This document shows positions 1 to 8,135 of a DNA stretch of 64,000 bases, piece after piece; the stretch's first letter is position 1; each line of letters opens with the position of its first letter. The position numbers and the translations under genes were made by a program. The notes under the pieces were generated by a model. That model had not been told where the DNA came from, made no database searches, and was given only the letters and a program-made list of their open reading frames with translations. The DNA is from REEB95 sp035934235. GTDB taxonomy: Bacteria; Pseudomonadota; Alphaproteobacteria; ATCC43930; CGMCC-115725. The stretch covers positions 1 to 64,000 of the forward strand of contig DASYYB010000001.1 in assembly GCA_035934235.1 (NCBI GenBank). The letters are read 5' to 3'.

Positions 1-1
1 C

Positions 2-127
2 AACGATCTCGGCCGTTATCTCGTCATCGACGGGCTGGCGCTCGCCGATTCGAGCCAGAGTTACGACTACCTTCCGGCCCAGGGCGCGGCGCGATCGGCG
101 AAACGCGGTCTATGGTATTTCCGCTGA
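2..127 (+). CDS. Thermonuclease-like protein, C-terminal fragment (5' truncated by window edge)
   Basis: The last 41 codons of a gene that starts before the window; the reading frame is open from base 2 to TGA at 125-127. The visible tail, with LVIDGLALADSSQSYDYLP and ending AKRGLWYF, resembles the C-terminus of staphylococcal-nuclease-fold (thermonuclease) proteins, where a 'G-x-A' strand is followed by an 'A-A-x-x-R-G-L-W' helix. No catalytic residues lie inside the window, so activity cannot be judged. A hairpin that could act as terminator follows at 135-162. Confidence 0.5.
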   Translation, partial: NDLGRYLVIDGLALADSSQSYDYLPAQGAARSAKRGLWYFR

Positions 128-134
128 AACGCGA

Positions 135-162
135 ACGCTCCCGGCGTTGCCGTCGGGAGCGT
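135..162. terminator. Hairpin between convergent nuclease-like gene and gcrA
   Basis: Perfect 9-bp inverted repeat (ACGCTCCCG at 135-143, CGGGAGCGT at 154-162) with a 10-base loop, lying between the stop of the nuclease-like gene (127) and the stop of the oppositely oriented gcrA (187). The position suits a bidirectional terminator, although no clear T-run follows on either strand. Confidence 0.5.
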
Positions 163-186
163 CCGGTTGACTCGTCTCAGCGCGAT

Positions 187-537
187 TCAAGCTGCGTTGT
201 GGTTCTTCGGCCGCACATACGCCATCGCTGCATGTTCGATGCAGTACGGCTTGCCAGCGAGCGTCCGCTTGCCGCAGAAACCGAAATCCTTGTCGCCGGG
301 ATGGCCCGTCGGCCAGGAGCAGTTGCCACTGCCGGTCGCCGCCGGTGCCGGCGCGGGCCGACGCATCGGCGGACGCTTCAGCGGCGATGGCCGCGGCGTC
401 AGCGCCAGCCGATGTGCCTTCCCCACCACGGCATTCTTGCTGACTCCGAGTCGGCGACCGATTTCGGCCGTCGAATGCCCTTCGTCCCAGAGTCGGGCAA
501 GGTTCTGTACGAGTTCAGCCGTCCAAATCGATTCCAT
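187..537 (-). CDS. gcrA: GcrA-family cell cycle regulator
   Basis: 116 residues beginning MESIWTAELVQNLARLWDEG, the hallmark N-terminus of GcrA, with the helix-turn-helix (AEIGRRLGVSKNAVVGKAHRL, about residues 24-44). GcrA binds sigma-70 RNA polymerase holoenzyme and activates promoters carrying m6A-methylated GANTC sites in Alphaproteobacteria. The conserved C-terminal RNA-polymerase-contacting segment with FCGKRTLAGKPYC (about residues 88-100) is present. The linker between the two ends is short and Pro/Arg-rich, so the protein is shorter than the roughly 170-residue Caulobacter form. The start at 537 follows a G-rich run that can serve as ribosome binding site. It stands alone, between a terminator hairpin and a divergent MFS gene. 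Confidence 0.93.
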   Translation of the reverse strand: MESIWTAELVQNLARLWDEGHSTAEIGRRLGVSKNAVVGKAHRLALTPRPSPLKRPPMRRPAPAPAATGSGNCSWPTGHPGDKDFGFCGKRTLAGKPYCIEHAAMAYVRPKNHNAA

Positions 538-688
538 AAGCCGTCCCCCCGTATATCGTGGTGAGAGATCGTCTAACCACTAGATACAGTATCATGGGGA
601 CCCGAACCGGCCAATACCGGCGATTCGGATATCCCCGGGATTCACAGCAGCGGCAGCGGCCGAAATCCGCGCGTCCCAGCCCAGTACC

Positions 689-1849
689 ATGCTCACGCTA
701 ATCGCCACCCTCGCCATACAGGCGCTGGCCACCATGATGGTGCTGGCGCCGCCTGTGTTCGCCGGTCTTGCAGCGCCCGACTTCGGCGTTAACGCCAACC
801 ATATCGGCGTCTTCACCGCGGTGGTTTACGCCGCGGCGTGCCTCTCGACCGGCATGTCGGGTGGACCGGTGCGGCGCTACGGCGCGATCCGCGTCAGCCA
901 GGCGGCGCTGTTGATCGGCGCCGCCGGCCTGGCACTTCTGGCCAGTGCCTCGATCTGGCTCGGTCTCGTTGGCGCCGTGTTTATCGGCGTCGGCTATGGA
1001 CCGATGACGCCGGCGAGTTCGCATATCCTGATTCGGCAGACGCCGCCGGCGCGCCGTGCGCTCGTTTTTTCGATCAAGCAGACAGGCGTGCCGTTGGGCG
1101 GCGCACTGGCCGGACTCGTCGTACCGCCGTTGGCGTTGCCCTTCGGCTGGAAGGGTGCGGCGCTCGTCGTCGCGGCGGTCGGCGCGCTGCTCGCGATCGT
1201 CTGCGAACCGCTGCACAAAAGCCTCGACGACGATGCCGATCCGGCAGCGGCCGGCGGCAGCCACATCTTCGCCGCGGTCAACATGGTGCTGGACGAACCG
1301 GTGTTGCGTCGGCTGGCGCTCGCCTCGCTCGCCTATTCGGCGATGCAGCTTTGCGTCAGCGCGTTCGTCGTCAATTTCCTGACCGAGCACGCCAACATGG
1401 CGCTGGTCGCGGCGGGCGTCGTGATGGCCGTACTGCAGGCGGCAGGTATCGTCGGCCGCATCCTGTGGGGTTGGACTGCCGACCGGTTGGTCAGCGCGCG
1501 GCAGGCATTGAGCCTGCTCGGTCTTGCCATCGGTGCGACGGGCGCAGTGCTGGCGCTGGTCGGACCGGGATGGCCGTTGGCGCTGGTCCTCGTCGTGGCG
1601 GCGGCGCTCGGCGCCGTGGCGTTGGGCTGGAACGGCGTGTTTCTCGCCGAAGTCGCGCGGCTCGCACCGCCGGGCGGCGCCGGCATGGCGACCGGCGGCG
1701 CGTTGGCCTTGACGTTCGTCGGCGCGCTACTCGGACCGCCTGCGTTTGGCGCCGTCGTCGACTTCACTGGTAGCTATCGGATTGCGTTCTTCATCGCCGC
1801 GGCGGCCGCGGCGATTTCCGGTCTTGCGGTCGGCCGTCGGACGGCGTGA
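689..1849 (+). CDS. MFS transporter
   Basis: 386-residue, very hydrophobic protein with about 12 predicted membrane helices and no signal peptide. A major-facilitator-type loop is visible after helix 2 (GGPVRRYGAIRVSQ, about residues 56-69), the matching second-half loop is WGWTADRLVSARQA (about residues 261-274), and RGxxFSIKQTGVPLGG-like features lie around residues 120-135, as in CynX/NarK-related permeases. Substrate cannot be inferred: no metabolic neighbour gives a clue. The gene is divergent from gcrA and its stop lies 10 bases from the stop of the convergent cold-shock gene. Confidence 0.8.
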   Translation: MLTLIATLAIQALATMMVLAPPVFAGLAAPDFGVNANHIGVFTAVVYAAACLSTGMSGGPVRRYGAIRVSQAALLIGAAGLALLASASIWLGLVGAVFIGVGYGPMTPASSHILIRQTPPARRALVFSIKQTGVPLGGALAGLVVPPLALPFGWKGAALVVAAVGALLAIVCEPLHKSLDDDADPAAAGGSHIFAAVNMVLDEPVLRRLALASLAYSAMQLCVSAFVVNFLTEHANMALVAAGVVMAVLQAAGIVGRILWGWTADRLVSARQALSLLGLAIGATGAVLALVGPGWPLALVLVVAAALGAVALGWNGVFLAEVARLAPPGGAGMATGGALALTFVGALLGPPAFGAVVDFTGSYRIAFFIAAAAAAISGLAVGRRTA

Positions 1850-1858
1850 CGGCCGTTG

Positions 1859-2410
1859 TCAGCCGTTGTACGACAGCAATTCGACGGACGAAGCTTCGCG
1901 TCCGCGGCGCGCCTGCGATACCATCATGCGCACTGGCTGACCGGGTTCGAGGCCGTCGATGCCGGAGCGGCGCAACGCCGTCACGTGCACGAAGATGTCC
2001 TTGCTGCCGTCGTTCGGCAGGATGAATCCGAAGCCGCGCGCCGGGTCGTACCATTTGACCACGCCATCAAGCGATTCGGCCGGCCCTGCCGGCATGTCGT
2101 TGCCGCCACCGCCGTCGCGCGAGCGGAAACCGCCGCGTTCGCGCGGCGCCCGCTGCGTCGCGGTGGAGGCATCGAGGTCGAGGACCTGGATCGCGGCGCG
2201 GCCCTTCGGTCCCTGCATCCACTCGAAGGTGATGCTGGCGCCGTCCGGCGCTTCGCTGAAGCCCGAGCGCTCTAAGACAGCCAGCGGCAGGAAGACGTCG
2301 CTCGTTCCGTCATCCGGAACGATGAAACCGAACCCCTTGCTGCGGTTGAACCATTTGATTTTGCCGGACAGCCGCGCGACTTCGCCTTGCGGCGGTGCAA
2401 ATGCGTTCAT
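1859..2410 (-). CDS. Cold-shock protein with two cold-shock domains
   Basis: 183 residues from the ATG at 2410. Two CspA-type domains are separated by a basic, Gly/Arg-rich linker. The first (about residues 14-78) has KIKWFNRSKGFGFIVPDDG and DVFLP; the second (about residues 112-178) has VVKWYDPARGFGFILPNDG and DIFVH. Each thus carries an RNP1-like aromatic KGFGFI/RGFGFI motif, and the RNP2-like VFL/IFVH motif is weaker in the first domain. Such tandem CSD proteins are typical of Alphaproteobacteria and bind single-stranded RNA/DNA as chaperones. An in-frame GTG at 2440 would add ten residues and cannot be excluded; neither start has a strong Shine-Dalgarno sequence. Confidence 0.88.
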   Translation of the reverse strand: MNAFAPPQGEVARLSGKIKWFNRSKGFGFIVPDDGTSDVFLPLAVLERSGFSEAPDGASITFEWMQGPKGRAAIQVLDLDASTATQRAPRERGGFRSRDGGGGNDMPAGPAESLDGVVKWYDPARGFGFILPNDGSKDIFVHVTALRRSGIDGLEPGQPVRMMVSQARRGREASSVELLSYNG

Positions 2411-2497
2411 GGATGCACCATCGGAAAAATAACCCCCCACATTCCATCCCAGACCGACGGTTGAGATCCGTCTTTAGACTGGTGAAATGCCCTCATT

Positions 2498-2518
2498 CCC
2501 GGACTTATCTAGTCCGGG
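2498..2518 (-). terminator. Hairpin downstream of ubiG
   Basis: Perfect 8-bp inverted repeat (CCCGGACT / AGTCCGGG) with a 5-base loop, about 20 bases beyond the ubiG stop and upstream of the cold-shock gene on the same strand. It lacks a following T-run, so rho-independent termination is only inferred. The rest of 2411-2538 should hold the cold-shock gene's promoter and leader; I see no clear -35/-10 pair. Confidence 0.45.
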
Positions 2519-2538
2519 ACTCGGCACAATACATAAGG

Positions 2539-3351
2539 TTATTTCCCCGCCAGCTTGCTGGCAAATAGTAAATAATTAACGTCGGGCCGCCCGCCGAGCA
2601 ACCAGCCGCTGCCATCCGGGCGGTAATTCAGCGCCGTGATCGTCGCCACGTCGAGACGATTTTTCCGAAGCATTTCAGCCACTTCCGAAGGGCGCACGAA
2701 TTTCGACCAGCGATGCGTGCCGCGCGGCACCCAGCGCAGCACATATTCGGCGCCGACGATCGCGAAGAGAAACGAGCGGAGCGTGCGGTTGAGCGTCGAC
2801 AGTGCGAAACCTCCGCCGGGCGCGACCAGCGCGGCGGCGGTGGCGACGAATACCGCCGGATCGGTGCTGTGTTCGATCACTTCCAGCGCCAGGACCGCAT
2901 CGAAACGCTGTCGCCGACGTATCAAATCCTCCGCGGCGGCTTGGCGGTAGTCGATGGTGAGGCCGGCATCGGCGGCGTGGGCGCGCGCGATGCGGATGGC
3001 GGTCGCATCGGCGTCGATGCCGGTCACCGTGAAGCCGAGCCGCGCCATCGGTTCGGCGACGATGCCCCCGCCGCAGCCGATGTCGAGCAGCGACAGGCCT
3101 TTGAACGGGCGCGTCGACGTCGGATCGCGGCCGAAATGGCGTGCGAGTTGATCGCGCAAGAAGGTCAGGCGCACCGGATTAAGTTGATGGAGCGGACGGA
3201 ACTCGCCGCCGGGGTCCCACCAGGCGCGGGCCATCGCCGCGAAATTGGCGACCTCGCCGGCGTCGACGGTCAACGGCCGGCGCGGCGCGGCGACCGGCCG
3301 TCGCCGGCGGCCCGCCCGGCGTCCGGGTTTGCGGCGCGGCAGGGCCGTCAT
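2539..3351 (-). CDS. ubiG: Ubiquinone biosynthesis O-methyltransferase UbiG
   Basis: About 270 residues. UbiG performs both O-methylations of ubiquinone synthesis with S-adenosylmethionine. The SAM-binding motif LLDIGCGGGIVAEPMARLG is clear, followed by VTGIDADATAIRIARAHA and, further on, LALEVIEHSTDP; the family signature VDAGEVANFAAMARAWWDP marks the usual N-terminus. Ahead of that signature lie about 25 Arg/Pro-rich residues (PRRKPGRRAGRRRRPVAAP), not normal for UbiG. The start at 3351 was chosen because AGG sits 7 bases upstream; an ATG at 3366 is also in frame, and the true start may lie even closer to the conserved region. It is divergent from lysC, as is common in Alphaproteobacteria. 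Confidence 0.92.
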   Translation of the reverse strand: MTALPRRKPGRRAGRRRRPVAAPRRPLTVDAGEVANFAAMARAWWDPGGEFRPLHQLNPVRLTFLRDQLARHFGRDPTSTRPFKGLSLLDIGCGGGIVAEPMARLGFTVTGIDADATAIRIARAHAADAGLTIDYRQAAAEDLIRRRQRFDAVLALEVIEHSTDPAVFVATAAALVAPGGGFALSTLNRTLRSFLFAIVGAEYVLRWVPRGTHRWSKFVRPSEVAEMLRKNRLDVATITALNYRPDGSGWLLGGRPDVNYLLFASKLAGK

Positions 3352-3490
3352 GAGCGGCCTACGCATCGCGGTGTCGTGCGGTTTCTGTCCATGGTGCCGT
3401 TCCTACGCCGCCTTGCCCCGGTCTTGCGGGAAAGAGTATGTATACGCGCCCTTTTGCCGGCAACCTCCCAGCCCACGGGCTATTTTCGTC

Positions 3491-4711
3491 ATGGCGCGCA
3501 TCGTACAGAAATTCGGCGGCACGTCGGTCGCCGGGATCGATCGGATCAAGAACGTCGCCCGGCGCGTCAAGCGCGAGGTCGACGCCGGCAACGAGGTTGC
3601 CGTCGTGGTTTCGGCGATGGCCGGCGCCACCAACCAGCTCGTCGACTGGACCAACCAGATCGCGCGTCTGCACGACGCGCGCGAATATGACGTCGTCGTC
3701 GCCTCGGGCGAGCAAGTGACAGCCGGGCTGCTGGCGCTGGCGCTGCAAGATCTCGGCGTCGACGCGCGCTCGTGGCTTGGCTGGCAGGTTCCGATCCAGA
3801 CCGACGGCATGCACGGCCGCGCGCGCATCGCCGAAATTCCGGTTACCGAATTAAAGGCGCGGCTCGGCCGCGGCCAGGTCGCGGTGGTCGCCGGTTTCCA
3901 GGGGCTCGGCCCCGATACCCGGGTCACCACCCTCGGTCGCGGCGGGTCCGATACCTCGGCGGTGGCGCTGGCGGCGGCGCTCGAGGCCGAACGCTGCGAC
4001 ATCTTCACCGACGTCGACGGCGTCTATACCTCGGATCCGCGCATCGTTGCGAAGGCGCGCAAGCTCGATAGAATAACCTACGAGGAGATGCTGGAATTCG
4101 CGTCGCAAGGTGCGAAGGTCCTGCAGACGCGTTCGGTCGAGATGGCGATGAACCATCGCGTGCGCGTGCAGGTGCTATCGAGCTTCGAGGATTCACCGGG
4201 CACATTGGTCGTGGACGAGGACGAGATCTTGGAAAAGCAGGTGGTGAGCGGCATCGCCTATAGCCGCGACGATGCCAAGGTGACGCTGGTCAAGGTTCCG
4301 GATCGGCCCGGCGTGGCCGCAGCGATCTTCGGGCCGCTGGCCGAGCACGCGATCAACGTCGACATGATCGTGCAGAACATCTCCGACGACGGCCGCACGA
4401 CCGACCTGACCTTCACGGTCAGCAAGGCCGATCTCGCGCGCACGGTGAAGGTGCTCGAGGCGCAACGCAAGGCGCTGGCCTATGCCGAACTCAAGCCCGA
4501 CCCCAACGTCGTCAAGATCTCGGTGATCGGCGTCGGCATGCGCAGTCACGCCGGCGTGGCGCAGAAGATGTTCTCGACCCTCGCCAACAAGAACATCAAC
4601 ATCCAGGTGATTTCGACCTCGGAGATCAAGGTGAGCGTGCTGGTAGCCGAAGAGTACACCGAACTCGCCGTGCGCGCGCTGCACACCGCCTACGGGCTCG
4701 ACGCCGAATGA
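3491..4711 (+). CDS. lysC: Aspartate kinase (LysC)
   Basis: 406 residues starting MARIVQKFGGTSVAG. Catalyses ATP-dependent phosphorylation of L-aspartate, the first step to lysine, threonine, methionine and diaminopimelate. The kinase KFGGTSV motif is at residues 7-13, and TLGRGGSDTSAVALA and the FTDVDGVYTSDPR nucleotide-binding segment follow. Two ACT domains fill the last ~140 residues (VTLVKVPDRPGVAAAIF; VKISVIGVGMRSHAGVA), where lysine/threonine feedback sites lie in the family. Length equals the usual monofunctional enzyme. The longer upstream open frame overlaps ubiG and is not coding. The stop overlaps the next gene by ATGA, so the two are translationally coupled. Confidence 0.97.
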   Translation: MARIVQKFGGTSVAGIDRIKNVARRVKREVDAGNEVAVVVSAMAGATNQLVDWTNQIARLHDAREYDVVVASGEQVTAGLLALALQDLGVDARSWLGWQVPIQTDGMHGRARIAEIPVTELKARLGRGQVAVVAGFQGLGPDTRVTTLGRGGSDTSAVALAAALEAERCDIFTDVDGVYTSDPRIVAKARKLDRITYEEMLEFASQGAKVLQTRSVEMAMNHRVRVQVLSSFEDSPGTLVVDEDEILEKQVVSGIAYSRDDAKVTLVKVPDRPGVAAAIFGPLAEHAINVDMIVQNISDDGRTTDLTFTVSKADLARTVKVLEAQRKALAYAELKPDPNVVKISVIGVGMRSHAGVAQKMFSTLANKNINIQVISTSEIKVSVLVAEEYTELAVRALHTAYGLDAE

Positions 4712-5796
4712 CCGCCACCGACCGGGTCCGCGCCGCAGACTGGCTCGACCGGTTGTGGGCGCGCGGCCGCCGCTTTCTCGGCACCGAGCGCGCCATCATG
4801 GGCGGCGCGATGACCTGGGTGTCGGAGCGCAATCTGGTGGCCGCACTCTCCAATGGCGGCGGCTTCGGCGTCATCGCCTGCGGCTCGATGAATCCGGCGC
4901 AGCTCGACGCCGAGATCGCCGCGACGCAGGCGCTCACGACAAAGCCGTTCGGCGTCAACCTGATCACGCTGCATCCCGAGCTTCTGGACCTGGTCGACGT
5001 CTGCACGCGGCGACGCGTCAGCCACGTCGTGCTCGCCGGCGCTTTGCCGCCGGCGCCCGCAGTCGCGCGCGTCAAGCAGTCGGGCGCCAAGCTGTTGTGC
5101 TTCGCGCCGGCGCTATCGATCGCCAAGAAGTTGGTGCGCATGGGCGCCGACGCCATCGTCATCGAGGGCATGGAGGCTGGCGGCCATATCGGTCCGGTTG
5201 CAACCAGCGTGCTGGCACAGGAAATCCTGCCGCATGTCAGCGAGGTGCCGGTCTTCGTCGCCGGCGGCATCGGGCACGGTGCGGCGATCGCCTCCTATCT
5301 CGAAATGGGCGCGTCGGGCGTGCAGCTCGGCACGCGGTTCGTCTGCGCGCATGAGTCGATCGCCCATCCGAAATTCAAGCAGGCCTTCATTCGCGCGGCG
5401 GCGCGTGACGCCGTGCCGTCGGTTCAGCTCGATCCGCGCTTTCCGGTGATTCCGGTGCGCGCGCTGGCCAACGAAGCCACCCGCGCCTTCATGGAAAAGC
5501 AGCGCACCGTCGTCGAGCGGTTCACCAAGGGCGCTTTGTCCCAAAAGGACGCGCAGCTCGAAATCGAGCACTTCTGGGTCGGCGCCTTGCGTCGCGCGGT
5601 GATCGACGGCGACGTCGAGAGCGGCTCGCTGATGGCCGGGCAAAGCGTCGGCATGGTAACGCGCGAGCAATCGACCAAGGACATTCTCGACGAGCTGGTG
5701 GCGCAGGCGATCGACGCACTGCTGACTCGCACCGGCGCGACCCACGAACGCGAGGGAGAGCGCGCCGCCGCTGTGCGCTCTCGGGCAGAAGCCTGA
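4708..5796 (+). CDS. Nitronate monooxygenase / NAD(P)H-dependent flavin oxidoreductase
   Basis: 362-residue TIM-barrel flavoenzyme of the 2-nitropropane dioxygenase/NMO family. It has the glycine-rich opening GGAMTWVSERNLVAALSNGG, the FMN-phosphate region IEGMEAGGHIGP (about residues 151-162), FVAGGIGHGAAIA and GASGVQLGTRFV. The family contains true nitronate monooxygenases and NAD(P)H:quinone or enoyl reductases (FabK-like), so the reaction is not fixed; the gene is not in a fatty-acid operon. It overlaps lysC by 4 bases and ptsP by one base (TGATG), so it is tightly embedded between two genes that are often neighbours. The C-terminal ~20 residues are Arg/Glu/Ala-rich and probably disordered. 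Confidence 0.85.
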   Translation: MTATDRVRAADWLDRLWARGRRFLGTERAIMGGAMTWVSERNLVAALSNGGGFGVIACGSMNPAQLDAEIAATQALTTKPFGVNLITLHPELLDLVDVCTRRRVSHVVLAGALPPAPAVARVKQSGAKLLCFAPALSIAKKLVRMGADAIVIEGMEAGGHIGPVATSVLAQEILPHVSEVPVFVAGGIGHGAAIASYLEMGASGVQLGTRFVCAHESIAHPKFKQAFIRAAARDAVPSVQLDPRFPVIPVRALANEATRAFMEKQRTVVERFTKGALSQKDAQLEIEHFWVGALRRAVIDGDVESGSLMAGQSVGMVTREQSTKDILDELVAQAIDALLTRTGATHEREGERAAAVRSRAEA

Positions 5797-8069
5797 TGGA
5801 TCCCGGCGCGGCGGCCGCTGGGTCCCGCCGCGTCCTCCGTCGTCTGCGCGACGTGATGGCCGGCGAAGGGACGGCCCAGCAAAAGCTCGACCAGGTGGTG
5901 CGCCTCGTCGCCGCGGACATGGTGGCTGAGGTGTGCTCGTGCTACATCCGCCGCGCCGGCGACCTGCTCGAATTGTTCGCGACCGAAGGTTTGCGGCCCG
6001 AGGCGGTGCACCGCACGCGGCTGCGGATCGGCGAGGGCCTTGTCGGCGTGATCGCCGCGACGGCGCGGCCACTGGCGCTGGCCGAAGCGCAATCCCATCC
6101 CGACTTCGCCTATCGACCGGAAACCGGCGAGGAGGTCTATCACTCGCTGATGGGCGTGCCGATCCTGCGCGGCGGCCGCGTCCTCGGCGTGCTGGTCGTG
6201 CAGAACCGCACGCAGCGGCACTACGGCGAGGAAGAGATCGAGGCGCTGCAAACCATCGCCATGGTCCTGGCGGAAATCGCCGCTTCGGGCGACCTCGTCA
6301 GCCCGATGGAGCAGCAGCCCGGCGAAGGCAACGTCACGCTGCCAACGCGGCTCGACGGCGTCCGGCTCAATGCCGGTCTCGCCGTCGGCCAGGCCGTGCT
6401 GCATCAGCCGCGTGTCGCCATCCGCCGCATCGTCGCCGAGGATATCGCCGCCGAGCTCGAACGGCTGCGACAGGCGGCCGCCGCGATGCAAAGCGCGATC
6501 GACGAGTTGCTGGCGCAAACCGACATGCCCGCATCTGGCGAGCACCAGGATGTGCTCGAAACCTACCGCATGTTCGCCGCCGACCGCGGCTGGCTACAGC
6601 GGATCGCCGACGCAGTGCGCGGCGGTTTGACCGCCGAAGCCGCGGTGCAACGCGTCCTCGACGACACGCGCGCGCGGCTGTCGCAGGCGACCGATCCCTA
6701 TATCAAGGAGCGTCTCGCCGATCTCGAGGACGTCGCCAACCGGCTGCAACGCCATCTGACCGGCAATCCGATCACGGCCGCGAGTCAGGCCGAGTTGCCG
6801 GAGGAATTCGTCGTGATCGCGCGCAACATGGGCCCGGCAGAGCTGCTCGATTACGACCGGCGCCGTCTCAAAGGCGTCGTGCTCGAGGAAGGCTCGCCCG
6901 GCGCGCATGTCGCGGTGGTCGCGCGCGCGCTCGACGTTCCGATGGTGGGACGCGTCAAGGACGTGTCGCTGCGGGTCGAGGCGGGCGACGTCGTGGTCGT
7001 CGACGGCGACGACGCGATCGTCGTCCTGCGCCCGAGCGACGATATCGTGCTGGCGGCGCAGGCGCGCATCCAGGTCCGGCAGGGACGGCAGGAGCAATAT
7101 GCCGCGCTCAAGGATCTGCCCGCCCAGACCAAGGACGGCGTGCAGATCGAGTTGAATCTCAACGCCGGCATGCTGATCGACCTGCCGTATCTCGACGAGG
7201 CCGGCGCACACGGCATCGGGCTGTTCCGCACCGAACTTCAATTCATGTTACGCGACGATTTTCCGACGGTCGCGCAGCAGTCGGCGCTCTATCGCCGTGT
7301 CCTCGACCAAGCCGGCGACCGGCCGGTCACCTTTCGGACGCTCGATATCGGCGGCGACAAATTATTGCCGTACATGGAAGGCGAGCCCGAAGAGAATCCA
7401 GCGATGGGCTGGCGCGCGGTGCGCATCGCGCTCGACCGGCCGGCGATGCTGCGCCAGCAGCTGCGCGCCTTCATCCGCGCCGCGGCCGGCAAGCGCCTGC
7501 GCGTGATGTTTCCGATGGTCGCGGTGATCGCCGAATTCGACGCGGCCCGCGAAGTGCTCAGTCTCGAACTCGAGCGCGTGCGCAAGCGCGGCGGTGTGCT
7601 GCCGTCCACCGTCGAGGCCGGCGTGATGCTCGAGGTTCCGGCGCTCCTCTGGCAGCTGCCGGACCTGCTAGGCCGGGTCGATTTCGTCTCAGTCGGAACC
7701 AACGACCTGATGCAATTTCTGTTTGCCGCCGACCGCGGCAATGCACGGATCGCCGAGCGTTACGACTATCTTTCGCCGGCGGTGCTGCGTGTGCTCGCCG
7801 ACATCGCGCGCGACTGCATCGGCGCGGCGAAGCCCTTCGCCTTGTGCGGTGAAATGGCCGGCGATCCGCTCGGCGCCATGGCCCTCATCGGCCTCGGCTA
7901 TCGCAACCTTTCGATGGCGCCGCGCTCGTTCGGGCGCGTCAAAGCCATGGTGCGTTCCCTCGATTGCCGGATTTTATGTGACTTTCTCGCGACGCTCGGT
8001 AGCGGCCGCGCCGAAAGCCTGCGCGTCAGCCTGCGCAATTTCGCCCAGGACCACGACGTGACGATCTGA
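5796..8069 (+). CDS. ptsP: Phosphoenolpyruvate-protein phosphotransferase PtsP (enzyme I-Ntr)
   Basis: 757 residues. First enzyme of the nitrogen PTS: it autophosphorylates from PEP and passes phosphate to NPr. Domains in order: N-terminal GAF sensor (about residues 20-165, with LVGVIAATARPLALAEA and YHSLMGVPILRGGRVLGVLVVQNR), the EI N-terminal helical/swivelling domain with phospho-histidine segment SPGAHVAVVARALDVP (His371), and the PEP-binding TIM barrel with GIGLFRTELQFM, TFRTLDIGGDK, VSVGTNDLMQF and FALCGEMAG. The GAF-EI arrangement and length match PtsP. The His motif reads PGAH rather than the commoner xTSH. GAF ligands such as glutamine and 2-oxoglutarate are reported for the family. 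Its ATG overlaps the preceding TGA. Confidence 0.96.
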   Translation: MDPGAAAAGSRRVLRRLRDVMAGEGTAQQKLDQVVRLVAADMVAEVCSCYIRRAGDLLELFATEGLRPEAVHRTRLRIGEGLVGVIAATARPLALAEAQSHPDFAYRPETGEEVYHSLMGVPILRGGRVLGVLVVQNRTQRHYGEEEIEALQTIAMVLAEIAASGDLVSPMEQQPGEGNVTLPTRLDGVRLNAGLAVGQAVLHQPRVAIRRIVAEDIAAELERLRQAAAAMQSAIDELLAQTDMPASGEHQDVLETYRMFAADRGWLQRIADAVRGGLTAEAAVQRVLDDTRARLSQATDPYIKERLADLEDVANRLQRHLTGNPITAASQAELPEEFVVIARNMGPAELLDYDRRRLKGVVLEEGSPGAHVAVVARALDVPMVGRVKDVSLRVEAGDVVVVDGDDAIVVLRPSDDIVLAAQARIQVRQGRQEQYAALKDLPAQTKDGVQIELNLNAGMLIDLPYLDEAGAHGIGLFRTELQFMLRDDFPTVAQQSALYRRVLDQAGDRPVTFRTLDIGGDKLLPYMEGEPEENPAMGWRAVRIALDRPAMLRQQLRAFIRAAAGKRLRVMFPMVAVIAEFDAAREVLSLELERVRKRGGVLPSTVEAGVMLEVPALLWQLPDLLGRVDFVSVGTNDLMQFLFAADRGNARIAERYDYLSPAVLRVLADIARDCIGAAKPFALCGEMAGDPLGAMALIGLGYRNLSMAPRSFGRVKAMVRSLDCRILCDFLATLGSGRAESLRVSLRNFAQDHDVTI

Positions 8070-8135
8070 CGAAGCGGCCGAACCGACGGTAGTTGCGGCA
8101 GCTTGCGCGTTGGGACACAATTCCGGCGAGGGTCC

